From Carboxylicivirga marina (GTDB taxonomy: Bacteria > Bacteroidota > Bacteroidia > Bacteroidales > Marinilabiliaceae), in contig NZ_JAENRR010000019.1 of the NCBI RefSeq assembly GCF_016612505.1, positions 1 to 64,000 of the forward strand: a DNA stretch of 64,000 nucleotides. Reading direction: 5' to 3'. Under the pieces are notes generated by a model that was not told the DNA's origin, made no database searches, and saw nothing but the letters and a program-made list of their open reading frames with translations. Positions 7,708 to 16,633 of this stretch are shown piece by piece. The translations under genes were made by a program, and so were the position numbers. Position 1 is the first letter of the stretch; each line of letters begins with the position of its first letter.

Positions 7708-9060
7708 TTATACAGCACCTTGAGCCATCATAGCATCTGCTACTTTAACAAAACCTCCAATGTTGGCCCCATCCACGTAATTAATAAAACCATTCTCTTT
7801 GGTTCCGTATTGGCAACAGGTGGAGTGAATGCTTTGCATGATGCTTTGTAGTCGTTGATCGATCTCTTCTCGTGTCCAGTGAAGGCGCATACTATTTTGC
7901 GTCATCTCCAAACCCGATACGGCTACACCACCGGCATTGGCAGCTTTGCCCGGTCCAAATAAGATGCCTTTTTCAATAAATATCTGAATGGCTTCAGGTG
8001 TTGATGGCATATTAGCACCTTCCGAAACGCACATGCATCCATTGCCAACCAATGTGATGGCTTCTGTTTCGTTAATTTCATTTTGTGTAGCACTCGGTAG
8101 AGCAATATCTGCTTTTTCAGTCCATGGGCGTTCACCTTCTACATATTTGCAGCCATATTTATCAGCATATTCTTTAATGCGACCACGTTTGTTATTCTTC
8201 AGGTGCATCACATATTTTAATTTTTCATCATCGATGCCATCAGCATCAAATATATAACCACTTGAATCGGATAAAGTCACTACTTTTCCTCCCAGGTTGT
8301 TTACTTTTTCTACAGTAAATTGTGCGACATTGCCAGAGCCCGAAACCAGTACAGTTTTGCCCTTCAAACTCTCACCTCTGGTTTTTAGCATTTCCTGGGC
8401 AAAATACACATTGCCATATCCAGTTGCTTCGGGGCGAATAAGGCTGCCGCCCCATTTAAGTCCTTTCCCGGTAAGCACTCCTGTAAACTCATTAACAATA
8501 CGTTTGTACTGGCCATACATAAAGCCTATTTCGCGTCCCCCAACGCCGATGTCACCTGCTGGTACATCAGTATTTGGTCCAATATGTCGATATAGCTCCG
8601 TCATAAAACTCTGGCAGAAGCGCATGACTTCATTGTCCGACTTGCCCTTCGGATCAAAATCACTACCGCCTTTACCACCACCCATTGGTAAGGTTGTCAG
8701 GCTGTTTTTGAATACCTGCTCAAAGGCCAGAAACTTAAGAATGCCCAGATTAACAGTGGGATGAAAACGCAAGCCGCCCTTGTATGGACCAATAGCACTA
8801 TTCATTTCGATGCGAAAGCCTCGGTTAACTTGCATTTCGCCTTTGTCATTCACCCATGGAACGCGGAACATAATGATGCGCTCAGGTTCCACGATGCGTT
8901 CGAGTATACGCGCATGTTTGTATTTGGGGTTTTCATCTAAAAAGTGGTCAAGCGATTCAACCACTTCGTGAACGGCCTGATGGAATTCAGGTTCGGCCGG
9001 ATTCTTCGCCATCAACTCAGCCATAAATGCTGAGATGCCTAATGATGAAGTGTGTGACAT
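7708..9060 (-). CDS. gdhA: NADP-type glutamate dehydrogenase (second copy)
   Basis: A 450-residue GDH with every family hallmark: GPYKGGLRFHP at about 91-101, the catalytic lysine K130 in PMGGGKGG, the catalytic aspartate D170 in PAGDIGVGG, and a GSGNVA dinucleotide motif. The loop SDSSGYI after the second strand matches the pattern of the NADPH-specific E. coli enzyme, so this copy is the better candidate for the biosynthetic enzyme. It is transcribed divergently from the receiver/ATP-binding operon, with 263 bases between the two starts. It is closely similar to the copy at 441-1781 and far more conserved than the copy at 16634-17971. Confidence 0.95.
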   Translation of the reverse strand: MSHTSSLGISAFMAELMAKNPAEPEFHQAVHEVVESLDHFLDENPKYKHARILERIVEPERIIMFRVPWVNDKGEMQVNRGFRIEMNSAIGPYKGGLRFHPTVNLGILKFLAFEQVFKNSLTTLPMGGGKGGSDFDPKGKSDNEVMRFCQSFMTELYRHIGPNTDVPAGDIGVGGREIGFMYGQYKRIVNEFTGVLTGKGLKWGGSLIRPEATGYGNVYFAQEMLKTRGESLKGKTVLVSGSGNVAQFTVEKVNNLGGKVVTLSDSSGYIFDADGIDDEKLKYVMHLKNNKRGRIKEYADKYGCKYVEGERPWTEKADIALPSATQNEINETEAITLVGNGCMCVSEGANMPSTPEAIQIFIEKGILFGPGKAANAGGVAVSGLEMTQNSMRLHWTREEIDQRLQSIMQSIHSTCCQYGTKENGFINYVDGANIGGFVKVADAMMAQGAV

Positions 9061-9114
9061 AGTTACTGCATTTAAAGGGTTATTAATAAAGTGATATTAA
9101 CATTCGATGTTATT

Positions 9115-9122
9115 CAAATATA
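9115..9122 (-). promoter_or_regulatory. probable -7 promoter box for the second gdhA
   Basis: On the minus strand this reads TATATTTG, a full match to TAnnTTTG, 54 bases before the ATG. No perfect TTTG is seen 19-21 bases further upstream. The shared 263-base divergent region is otherwise featureless to the eye. Confidence 0.5.
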
Positions 9123-9323
9123 TGCTCCCTCTTTGCATGTTTTCTGTCAATAAATCAGGATTGGATATGGTTGCTTTTTCACGATAAAAGTTAAGAAATT
9201 TATTATCCAAACGCGATGATAAAGGCTGATAAAACCTGAATTTATTTTATTTCTAATCAGGTCGATATACAAGCACTTGAATTTCTTTTTCCGTAACTTA
9301 TAGCAATTGATGACCTCATAATC

Positions 9324-12300
9324 ATGTCAATAAATCGTCAACAAATAGGAACTTCAGAAACTGGTTCTCAACGAGTATTGAAAACTCTTGAGCAAATTAG
9401 TGAGATTATTCAGGCGGAGAATGATATCAAACATACATTAGAAGATGTCACTGCAAGCCTTATTAATGGATTCAAATATAAGGATGCAGAAGCACGAATC
9501 CGTTATAGAGAAATGGAGTTTACAAGTAGCAATTTTATGGCATCTCAGTACGGACTGACTGAACGTTTCGCAACAATTGATGGTGAGAAAGGTGTGATAG
9601 ACGTGATTTATAGAGAACAGCACCATGATTGGGATGAAGGCCCTTTTTCACGCGATGAACGCGCATTATTGAATCAACTGGCACGGCTTCTTTCAGGTTA
9701 TATTAATCGAATTGTGGCCGAGCGTAATCATTCTGAATCAATTGAGCGACTGAAGGAACTTTCCACCATTAATCGGACAACCCGAATAATTAACGAAGGT
9801 AAATCGGTTGACGATGTATTACAACAAATCGTTTTCACCTTGCCACTGGGCTGGCAATATCCAGAGTATACAGTTGCGCGCATATCTTATCGTTCAAAAG
9901 ACTATCGCAGTGACCAGTTTATAGAAACGGAGTGGGTTCAAACACAACGCTTTCAAACAAGTGATGGAGAGCTAGGTGCCATCGACGTGTTTTATATCAA
10001 AGAATTTCCATCGCTTGGTGGCGATCCATTTCTAATTGAAGAACGTGATCTGCTTATAAACTTATCGCGTTTGATAAGTGATTTTATAAATAGCCTGATT
10101 GCTGTTAAAGAAAAAAATGAGCGTCAGGAACGTGAAAAAGAACTACATGCCATCAATGAAACATCGCGCATTATAGCGCTGAATATGCCGATTAATTATA
10201 CCCTGGAACACATTGCACAGAAAATACCACTGGGAATGCAGCATCCCGATTATTCGGTGGCCCGCATAACATTTCATAAGCTTGAGTATTTAAGTAGTGG
10301 TTTTGTTGAAACGCCCTGGCTATTACGGCATCAGTTTGAAACCATCAATGGTGAAAAAGGGATGATTGAAATATATTACCTCAAAGAACTGGCTAAGACA
10401 CAAGAGGAGCTATTCTTGAACGAGGAAAATGATTTGATTAAGAATTTGTGTAATCTTATTGTTGGTTACCTAAATGGAGTGGCGGCACGAAACCTGATGG
10501 AGAAAGTTAGGCGCTCATCACGACAGGGTACCTATAAATCACAATCAATTGATAAACCAGAGAGTATACACAGCAAGCATTTGCTCCAAAACTTCATGCA
10601 TCGAAATAATGCGGTTCGCGATATTTATCACGATTTAATGCCTTTTCGGGTGAAAGAAATATTGCTTGTAGCCACATTATATGATGCTTATGCCATCGAA
10701 AATGAGGGGCGATTCACTGAACAGGTAATGGGAGGGTTTTACCAGTTGCACCTTTCTGAATTGCCGAGAGTTACAGGTGTTACTACTTATAAGGAGGCTA
10801 TTGCCAAACTGAATGAAAAGCATTTTGATTTGATAATCGTGATGGTGGGTGTAGAGAAACAATCTCCTATTGATTTGAGTCAGATGGTGAAAAAGGAGTT
10901 TCCTTATATCCCCATTTTTATGTTGCTTAATAACGATGCTGATATACCTTTTTTTGAAGCACGTCAGCGCGAATTAGGTGTATTGGATGAAATTTTTGTG
11001 TGGAATGGTGACCCAAAAGTATTTTCATCCATGGTGTTTCATCTCGAAGATAAGGTCAATGTTGAGAATGATACAGAAATAGGACTGGCACGTGTGATAT
11101 TGCTCGTAGAGGATTCAGTCCGATATTATTCAAAGTACTTACCGCTTTTATATTCAAGTGTGCTGGAGCAAACCAAACGTTTGATTGAGGATGTAAAGGA
11201 AGATGAATTATATGCCGTGCTTCGGCTTAAAGCGCGACCTAAAATATTACTGGCGCAAAACTATGAGGAGGCTCAGGAACTCTTCGAGAAGTACAAGGAA
11301 TACCTCTTGTGTTTAATATCTGATGTGGAGTTTTCAAAAGGTGGTAGGCTGGATGCCAATGCGGGTTTTGACCTGGTTAACTATGTGAAAACACAAATAA
11401 AGGATTTACCGGTAATACTGCAATCGTCAAAAATTGAATATTCGCAAGATGCTTATGAGCTTAAAACAGTATTTATCAACAAGTATTCCGAGAGTTTAAT
11501 ACAGGATATTAAAACCTTTATCAGACATTACCTGGGATTTGGCAATTTTGCGTATAAGGATGCCAATGGTCGTACTATTGCTGTAGCAAGAAATCTTAAG
11601 GAGTTTGAACGAACAATGCGTAAGGTACCTGTTGAATCCATTGTTTATCATGCACGTAAAAACCATTTCTCCCTGTGGCTGATGGCTCGTGGAGAAATAA
11701 AAATAGCCCGTCAAATTGCACCTGTTCGCATCACTGATTTTGAAGAGGCAGAATTAATACGCTCTTATCTTTTAGAGGTTATTACGCGTCACCGTGAGGA
11801 GAAGAATCAAGGAAAGGTAATCGATTTTGATGAGCTCGATACTGTCGAAGAAACTAATATTGTGAGCTTATCTGGTGGCTCATTAGGTGGTAAAGGACGC
11901 GGCTTATCGTTTATTAATACTTTGCTCTTTAATTTTGATTTTGAGGCGCACGTGCCAGGCATTAATATTCGTGCACCACGGACGACAGTAATAGGTACCG
12001 ATGAGTTTGAACTGTTTATGGAACGTAATGATTTTAGAGAACTCATTTTCCGTAACCTTACCTATCATCAGATTAAGAAAATGTTTTTAGCTGGTGACTT
12101 ATCTTTTTCACTAATTCAACGCCTCAAGCGCTTGTTGTCTATTTTTACCACACCAATTGCTGTGCGTTCATCGGGCTTATTGGAAGATAGTCAGAAACAA
12201 CCATTTGCCGGTGTGTTTGAAACATATCTCTTACCCAATAATGCCGATTCAATAGATGAACGATTAAACGAATTATGCAATGCTGTTAAGCTGGTGTTTG

Positions 12301-13538
12301 CATCAGTGTTCAGTGATACAGCTAAAGCTTTTACGGAGGCAGTTGATTTTAAAATAGAAGAGGAAAAGATGGCTGTTGTGATTCAGGAGGCAGTTGGTAA
12401 GCCGTTTGGTAAAGTGTTTTACCCACACATTAGTGGTGTGGCTCAATCCTATAATTACTATTCCTTCAGCCATATGAACCCCGAGGATGGTTTCGCGGTG
12501 TTGGCTCTTGGTTTTGGTAAATACGTAGTGGATGGAGAGAAGGCTTTGCGGTTTTGTCCGATTTATCCTGATTTGGATAATAACTCGGCTAAAGATCAAT
12601 TGAAGAATTCACAAACAGAGTTTTATGCGATTGATCTAAATATCAAAGATCTCAACCTTTTGGAAGGTGAAATGGCAGGATTAGTCCGACTTGACATTGA
12701 TGATGCTGAGATGCATGGAGCCTTAGGACATCTGGCATCGGTGTATAACCCCGACAACAATACCATTGAGGCTGGAATAGCCACGGCCGGTCCCAGAGTT
12801 CTTAACTTTGCCAATATTTTAAAGTACAATTATATACCTCTGGCACGCGCTATTGCGGTGGTGCTTGATGTAGTTAAAGAGGCGATGGGAACTCCTGTTG
12901 AAATTGAGTTTGCTGTAGATTTATCAAAAGACAGCCAGCGAAGAGCAACTTTCTACTTGCTGCAGATAAAACCGTTAATGGGAGGTGAGCAAAACTACAG
13001 TATCAATATGGATAGGGTGAATGAAGAAGAAATCATCCTTCAATCATCTCAAAGCATGGGAAATGGCAAAAACAAAACCATTACTGATATTATATATGTT
13101 GATGTCGATGCCTTTGATAAGTCAAAAACCAGAGATATGACTCTGGAGATTGAGAGTCTTAATGCAAAAATGAAAAAGGAAAAGCGCTTCTATGTTCTTA
13201 TTGGTCCGGGCCGGTGGGGAACCCGTGATCCTTTTATTGGTATTCCGGTTTCCTGGTCGCAAATATCAAATGCCAAGGTGATTGTAGAAACTGATATGAA
13301 TCATTTTCCACTGGAGGCTTCAGGTGGTTCGCACTTCTTTCATAATGTTACAACCATGCAGGTTGGCTACTGTTCAGTGGTAGATGGCGACAAGGAATCA
13401 TTTATTAAATGGGACAAGTTGACAAAAGGAAAAGAGATTGAAAAAACAACTTACTTCAGGCATGTTCGCTTTGATAAAGCTCTCGTTATCCGTCTTGATG
13501 GCAAAAAAAGAAAAGCAATTGTTACTTTAGAGAACTAA
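9324..13538 (+). CDS. GAF-like repeats - pseudo-receiver - receiver - PEP synthase ATP-binding domain protein
   Basis: A 1,404-residue soluble multidomain protein. Residues about 20-130, 147-258 and 275-385 are three copies of one sensor-like module (the last two share PEYTVARI/PDYSVARI; all share a DGE.G or NGEKG core), probably GAF-like. A receiver-like domain at about 443-570 has methionine (M507) where the phospho-aspartate belongs. A second receiver at about 590-735 has the acidic pair in LLVEDS, D667 in LISDVEF, and K720. The C-terminal half has the ATP-binding fold of PEP synthase/PPDK: GGSLGGKGRGL at 851-861 and PIAVRSSGLLEDS (R948). The swivelling phospho-histidine and PEP/pyruvate barrel domains are absent, so it cannot be a complete PEP synthase. 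It is first in an operon with a shorter paralogue and a GDH-like gene. Confidence 0.8.
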   Translation: MSINRQQIGTSETGSQRVLKTLEQISEIIQAENDIKHTLEDVTASLINGFKYKDAEARIRYREMEFTSSNFMASQYGLTERFATIDGEKGVIDVIYREQHHDWDEGPFSRDERALLNQLARLLSGYINRIVAERNHSESIERLKELSTINRTTRIINEGKSVDDVLQQIVFTLPLGWQYPEYTVARISYRSKDYRSDQFIETEWVQTQRFQTSDGELGAIDVFYIKEFPSLGGDPFLIEERDLLINLSRLISDFINSLIAVKEKNERQEREKELHAINETSRIIALNMPINYTLEHIAQKIPLGMQHPDYSVARITFHKLEYLSSGFVETPWLLRHQFETINGEKGMIEIYYLKELAKTQEELFLNEENDLIKNLCNLIVGYLNGVAARNLMEKVRRSSRQGTYKSQSIDKPESIHSKHLLQNFMHRNNAVRDIYHDLMPFRVKEILLVATLYDAYAIENEGRFTEQVMGGFYQLHLSELPRVTGVTTYKEAIAKLNEKHFDLIIVMVGVEKQSPIDLSQMVKKEFPYIPIFMLLNNDADIPFFEARQRELGVLDEIFVWNGDPKVFSSMVFHLEDKVNVENDTEIGLARVILLVEDSVRYYSKYLPLLYSSVLEQTKRLIEDVKEDELYAVLRLKARPKILLAQNYEEAQELFEKYKEYLLCLISDVEFSKGGRLDANAGFDLVNYVKTQIKDLPVILQSSKIEYSQDAYELKTVFINKYSESLIQDIKTFIRHYLGFGNFAYKDANGRTIAVARNLKEFERTMRKVPVESIVYHARKNHFSLWLMARGEIKIARQIAPVRITDFEEAELIRSYLLEVITRHREEKNQGKVIDFDELDTVEETNIVSLSGGSLGGKGRGLSFINTLLFNFDFEAHVPGINIRAPRTTVIGTDEFELFMERNDFRELIFRNLTYHQIKKMFLAGDLSFSLIQRLKRLLSIFTTPIAVRSSGLLEDSQKQPFAGVFETYLLPNNADSIDERLNELCNAVKLVFASVFSDTAKAFTEAVDFKIEEEKMAVVIQEAVGKPFGKVFYPHISGVAQSYNYYSFSHMNPEDGFAVLALGFGKYVVDGEKALRFCPIYPDLDNNSAKDQLKNSQTEFYAIDLNIKDLNLLEGEMAGLVRLDIDDAEMHGALGHLASVYNPDNNTIEAGIATAGPRVLNFANILKYNYIPLARAIAVVLDVVKEAMGTPVEIEFAVDLSKDSQRRATFYLLQIKPLMGGEQNYSINMDRVNEEEIILQSSQSMGNGKNKTITDIIYVDVDAFDKSKTRDMTLEIESLNAKMKKEKRFYVLIGPGRWGTRDPFIGIPVSWSQISNAKVIVETDMNHFPLEASGGSHFFHNVTTMQVGYCSVVDGDKESFIKWDKLTKGKEIEKTTYFRHVRFDKALVIRLDGKKRKAIVTLEN

Positions 13539-13599
13539 TTTATTCAAAACCTTACGTGCAGTAAGATGTTTTGAACTTGTAGTAAATAGTTACGAATCT

Positions 13600-16500
13600 A
13601 TGACGAAACTAACAAATATACAGCAAACCAATTATTTCTCTGAAACACCTTTTGGTCACCTGATGCAAAAGCGTATTCATAAAGTACTATTGATTTGTAG
13701 TGGTTATGATGCTTTTATGCTTGATGAAGATGGGCGCATCGATGAGCAGATTTTTAATGAGTATGTATCATTAAACCTGCGTTATCCGCCTCAGTTTATC
13801 CATGTTGAAACATCAGAAGAAGCTTTGCAAGTGCTCGGATATGAGCAGATTGATTTGGTGATTACCATGCTAAGTATCGGAGGTATGGATCCATTCTCAA
13901 TGGCTAAAAGAGTGAAGGAATCATATGGTGAAACACCAATTGTTGTATTAACGCCATTTTCACGTGAGGTATCGGTGCGTATGAGTCGCGAAGATACGAG
14001 TGCCATTGATTATGTATTTTGCTGGTTAGGCAACGCCGATATTATGCTCGCCATTATTAAGCTCATTGAAGATGAGATGAACGTGGAACACGATGTTGAA
14101 GAAGTGGGTGTGCAAACTATCTTACTGGTAGAAGATTCTGTTCGTTTCTATTCAAGTTATTTGCCATTGATCTATCGTATCATTCTTAAGCAGGCCAAGA
14201 AATTTATGGATGAAGGCCTGAATGAGCATCAAAAGATGATGCGAATGCGCGGACGTCCTAAGATTTTATTGGCACGTACCTATGAAGAGGCTGTTGAATT
14301 GTACGAGAAATATGAGGAGAATCTTTTGGGTATTATTTCGGATGTATCCTACAATAAAGATGGGGTGAAAGATACCGAAGCAGGCATTAAACTGGCCAGG
14401 CACGTCAAGGGACGGAACAAATACATGCCTTTCTTATTGCAATCGTCCAACCGTAGTCTGGAGCCCGTAGCTAAGGAATTAAAAGTAGCTTTTTTGTTTA
14501 AACATTCATCATCACTGTTACGGCGATTAAAGCATTTTATTAATAAATACCTGGCATTTGGGGACTTTGTTTTTGTCGATCCTAAAAGTGGCCAGGAAGT
14601 AGGACGGGTAAGTAACTTAAAGGAACTGCAAGAGAAGTTATTTCAAATACCAGATGAATCGCTTTTTTATCACTTTCAGCGCGATCATGTGTCCAAATGG
14701 CTAAATGCCAGAGCCCTGTTTGCAGTGGCCGAGGTCATAAAATATTTGAAAGTTGAGGATTTCAAGGACTTGGAAGCCACCAAGCGGTTTTTATTTGATA
14801 CAATTGCTAATTTCCGATATAGTAAGGCTCGTGGTATTATTGCCAAGTTTTATCGCGAAAAATTTGATGAATACCTCACTTTTACGCGTATTGGCGAAGG
14901 TACAATTGGTGGTAAGGCACGAGGATTGGCATTTTTGAATCTGCTCATTAAAAAGTACAATGCTTTTCATTCGATAGATAATGTGGTTGTGACCATCCCA
15001 CGTACGGTGGTTTTAAGTACTGATGTGTTTGATGAGTTTATGGAGGTAAATGAATTGTATCCATTGGCTTTGTCAGAAGTTTCAGATGAAGAAATATTGG
15101 ATGTCTTCGTTAAGGCTCACTTACCGGAGCGTATTCATGGTGATTTATTTAAGTTTATATCTATTGCCAAGGGACCTATTGCTGTTCGTTCGTCCAGTGT
15201 ATTAGAGGATAGTCACTACCAGCCATTTGCAGGCATTTACTCGACCTACATGATTGCCAATAGTGGCGAGGAAAATATTGTGCTTGAGCAATTGAGTAAC
15301 GCCATTAAGTGTGTATACGCGTCAGCTTTTTATAATTCGAGCAAGCGATACATGGAAGCTACCATGAATGTGATTGATGAAGAGCGTATGGGTATTGTTT
15401 TACAGGAAGTGGTGGGACAAGAGCACGATGGTGTTTTTTATCCAACGATATCGGGTGTTGGGCGTTCAGTTAATTTTTACCCCATAGAGCCTGAGAAAGC
15501 AGAAGATGGAACTGTAAATGTGGCCATGGGGCTCGGAAAACATATTGTTGAAGGTAGTGCATCATTGCGATTTTCTCCAAAGTATCCGCAGAAGATCCTG
15601 CAGCTATCAAGTACTGATATGGCAGTTCGTGAAACACAAAAGAATTTCTTTGCACTCGATTTAAAGTCGTCAAGTTTTGTGCCTTCAGTGAATGACTCCA
15701 TTAATATTATGAAACTGGATTTGAAAACGGCCGAGCAACACGGTACTCTTCGTTGGCTAGGTTCGGTATATGACTATAATAATCACATGATTCGTGATGG
15801 CTTAATGGCTAAAGGCCTGCGACTTGTCACCTTTGCGAATGTGTTAAAATACGATGCATTTCCTTTGGCTCCTATTATTGAAAAGGTGCTGGAGATTGGG
15901 CAGAAAGAGATGAATCAACCGGTAGAGGTGGAGTTTGCAGTTGATTTGCAGGTGCCGAAAGGTGAACCACCAGTGTTTTATCTGCTGCAAATACGTCCGA
16001 TTGTAGATTCCAAAGAGTCAATTGTCGAGAAGTTGGAAGAGATTAAACCAGAAGAAACATTAGTTCATTCAAAGTCTGCTTTAGGTAATGGTGTTATCGA
16101 CGATGTTGAGGATGTGATTTATATTAAAACCAGTACATTTAATCCCGCCAATAACACCAAGCTTGTGCCAATTATTGAACAATTAAATGCGCCGTTTCAT
16201 ACCAATGATAAGTCTTATATTTTAATAGGTCCTGGCAGATGGGGCTCGCAGGATTCGTGGTTAGGTGTACCTGTTAAATGGACCCAAATATCAGCTGCTC
16301 GCCTAATTGTTGAAATGGGGCTCGAAAACTATCGTGTTGATCCAAGTCAGGGAACGCATTTTTTTCAAAACTTAACCAGTTTAAGAGTTGGGTATTTTAC
16401 AGTAACACCATCCATCGGAGATGGTTATGTTGATATGGATTACCTGGATAGCTTGCCGGCTGTATATGAAGATGAGTTCGTTCGCCATGTTAAATTACCG

Positions 16501-16611
16501 GTACAGTCAAGTGTTAAAATAGATGGGCAAAAAGGGATTGGAGTGGTGATGTCTTCGGATAAAGTAAGCAATGCGTCCGGTGATGATGATTCAGATTTTA
16601 ATCTGCATTAA
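13600..16611 (+). CDS. pseudo-receiver - receiver - PEP synthase ATP-binding domain protein
   Basis: A 1,003-residue paralogue of the preceding protein without the three N-terminal sensor modules. The first receiver-like domain (about 27-160) has M90 in place of the phospho-aspartate. The second (about 172-315) looks competent, with LLVEDS at 175-180, D248 in IISDVSY and K301. The PEP synthase/PPDK-type ATP-binding domain begins at GTIGGKARGL (434-443) and includes PIAVRSSSVLEDS (R530). A conserved tail holds GPGRWGS, also present in the paralogue. No phospho-histidine swivel domain is present. It starts 61 bases after its neighbour and ends 22 bases before the divergent GDH gene, so the three are probably one operon. 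A regulatory phosphotransfer role is inferred. Confidence 0.8.
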   Translation: MTKLTNIQQTNYFSETPFGHLMQKRIHKVLLICSGYDAFMLDEDGRIDEQIFNEYVSLNLRYPPQFIHVETSEEALQVLGYEQIDLVITMLSIGGMDPFSMAKRVKESYGETPIVVLTPFSREVSVRMSREDTSAIDYVFCWLGNADIMLAIIKLIEDEMNVEHDVEEVGVQTILLVEDSVRFYSSYLPLIYRIILKQAKKFMDEGLNEHQKMMRMRGRPKILLARTYEEAVELYEKYEENLLGIISDVSYNKDGVKDTEAGIKLARHVKGRNKYMPFLLQSSNRSLEPVAKELKVAFLFKHSSSLLRRLKHFINKYLAFGDFVFVDPKSGQEVGRVSNLKELQEKLFQIPDESLFYHFQRDHVSKWLNARALFAVAEVIKYLKVEDFKDLEATKRFLFDTIANFRYSKARGIIAKFYREKFDEYLTFTRIGEGTIGGKARGLAFLNLLIKKYNAFHSIDNVVVTIPRTVVLSTDVFDEFMEVNELYPLALSEVSDEEILDVFVKAHLPERIHGDLFKFISIAKGPIAVRSSSVLEDSHYQPFAGIYSTYMIANSGEENIVLEQLSNAIKCVYASAFYNSSKRYMEATMNVIDEERMGIVLQEVVGQEHDGVFYPTISGVGRSVNFYPIEPEKAEDGTVNVAMGLGKHIVEGSASLRFSPKYPQKILQLSSTDMAVRETQKNFFALDLKSSSFVPSVNDSINIMKLDLKTAEQHGTLRWLGSVYDYNNHMIRDGLMAKGLRLVTFANVLKYDAFPLAPIIEKVLEIGQKEMNQPVEVEFAVDLQVPKGEPPVFYLLQIRPIVDSKESIVEKLEEIKPEETLVHSKSALGNGVIDDVEDVIYIKTSTFNPANNTKLVPIIEQLNAPFHTNDKSYILIGPGRWGSQDSWLGVPVKWTQISAARLIVEMGLENYRVDPSQGTHFFQNLTSLRVGYFTVTPSIGDGYVDMDYLDSLPAVYEDEFVRHVKLPVQSSVKIDGQKGIGVVMSSDKVSNASGDDDSDFNLH

Positions 16612-16633
16612 TTAACCTGAAAAACAGAACGCT

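Noticed and set aside
8297-8764. 155-codon frame antisense to the second gdhA
   Set aside because: It is the shadow of a strongly conserved GDH coding frame on the other strand.
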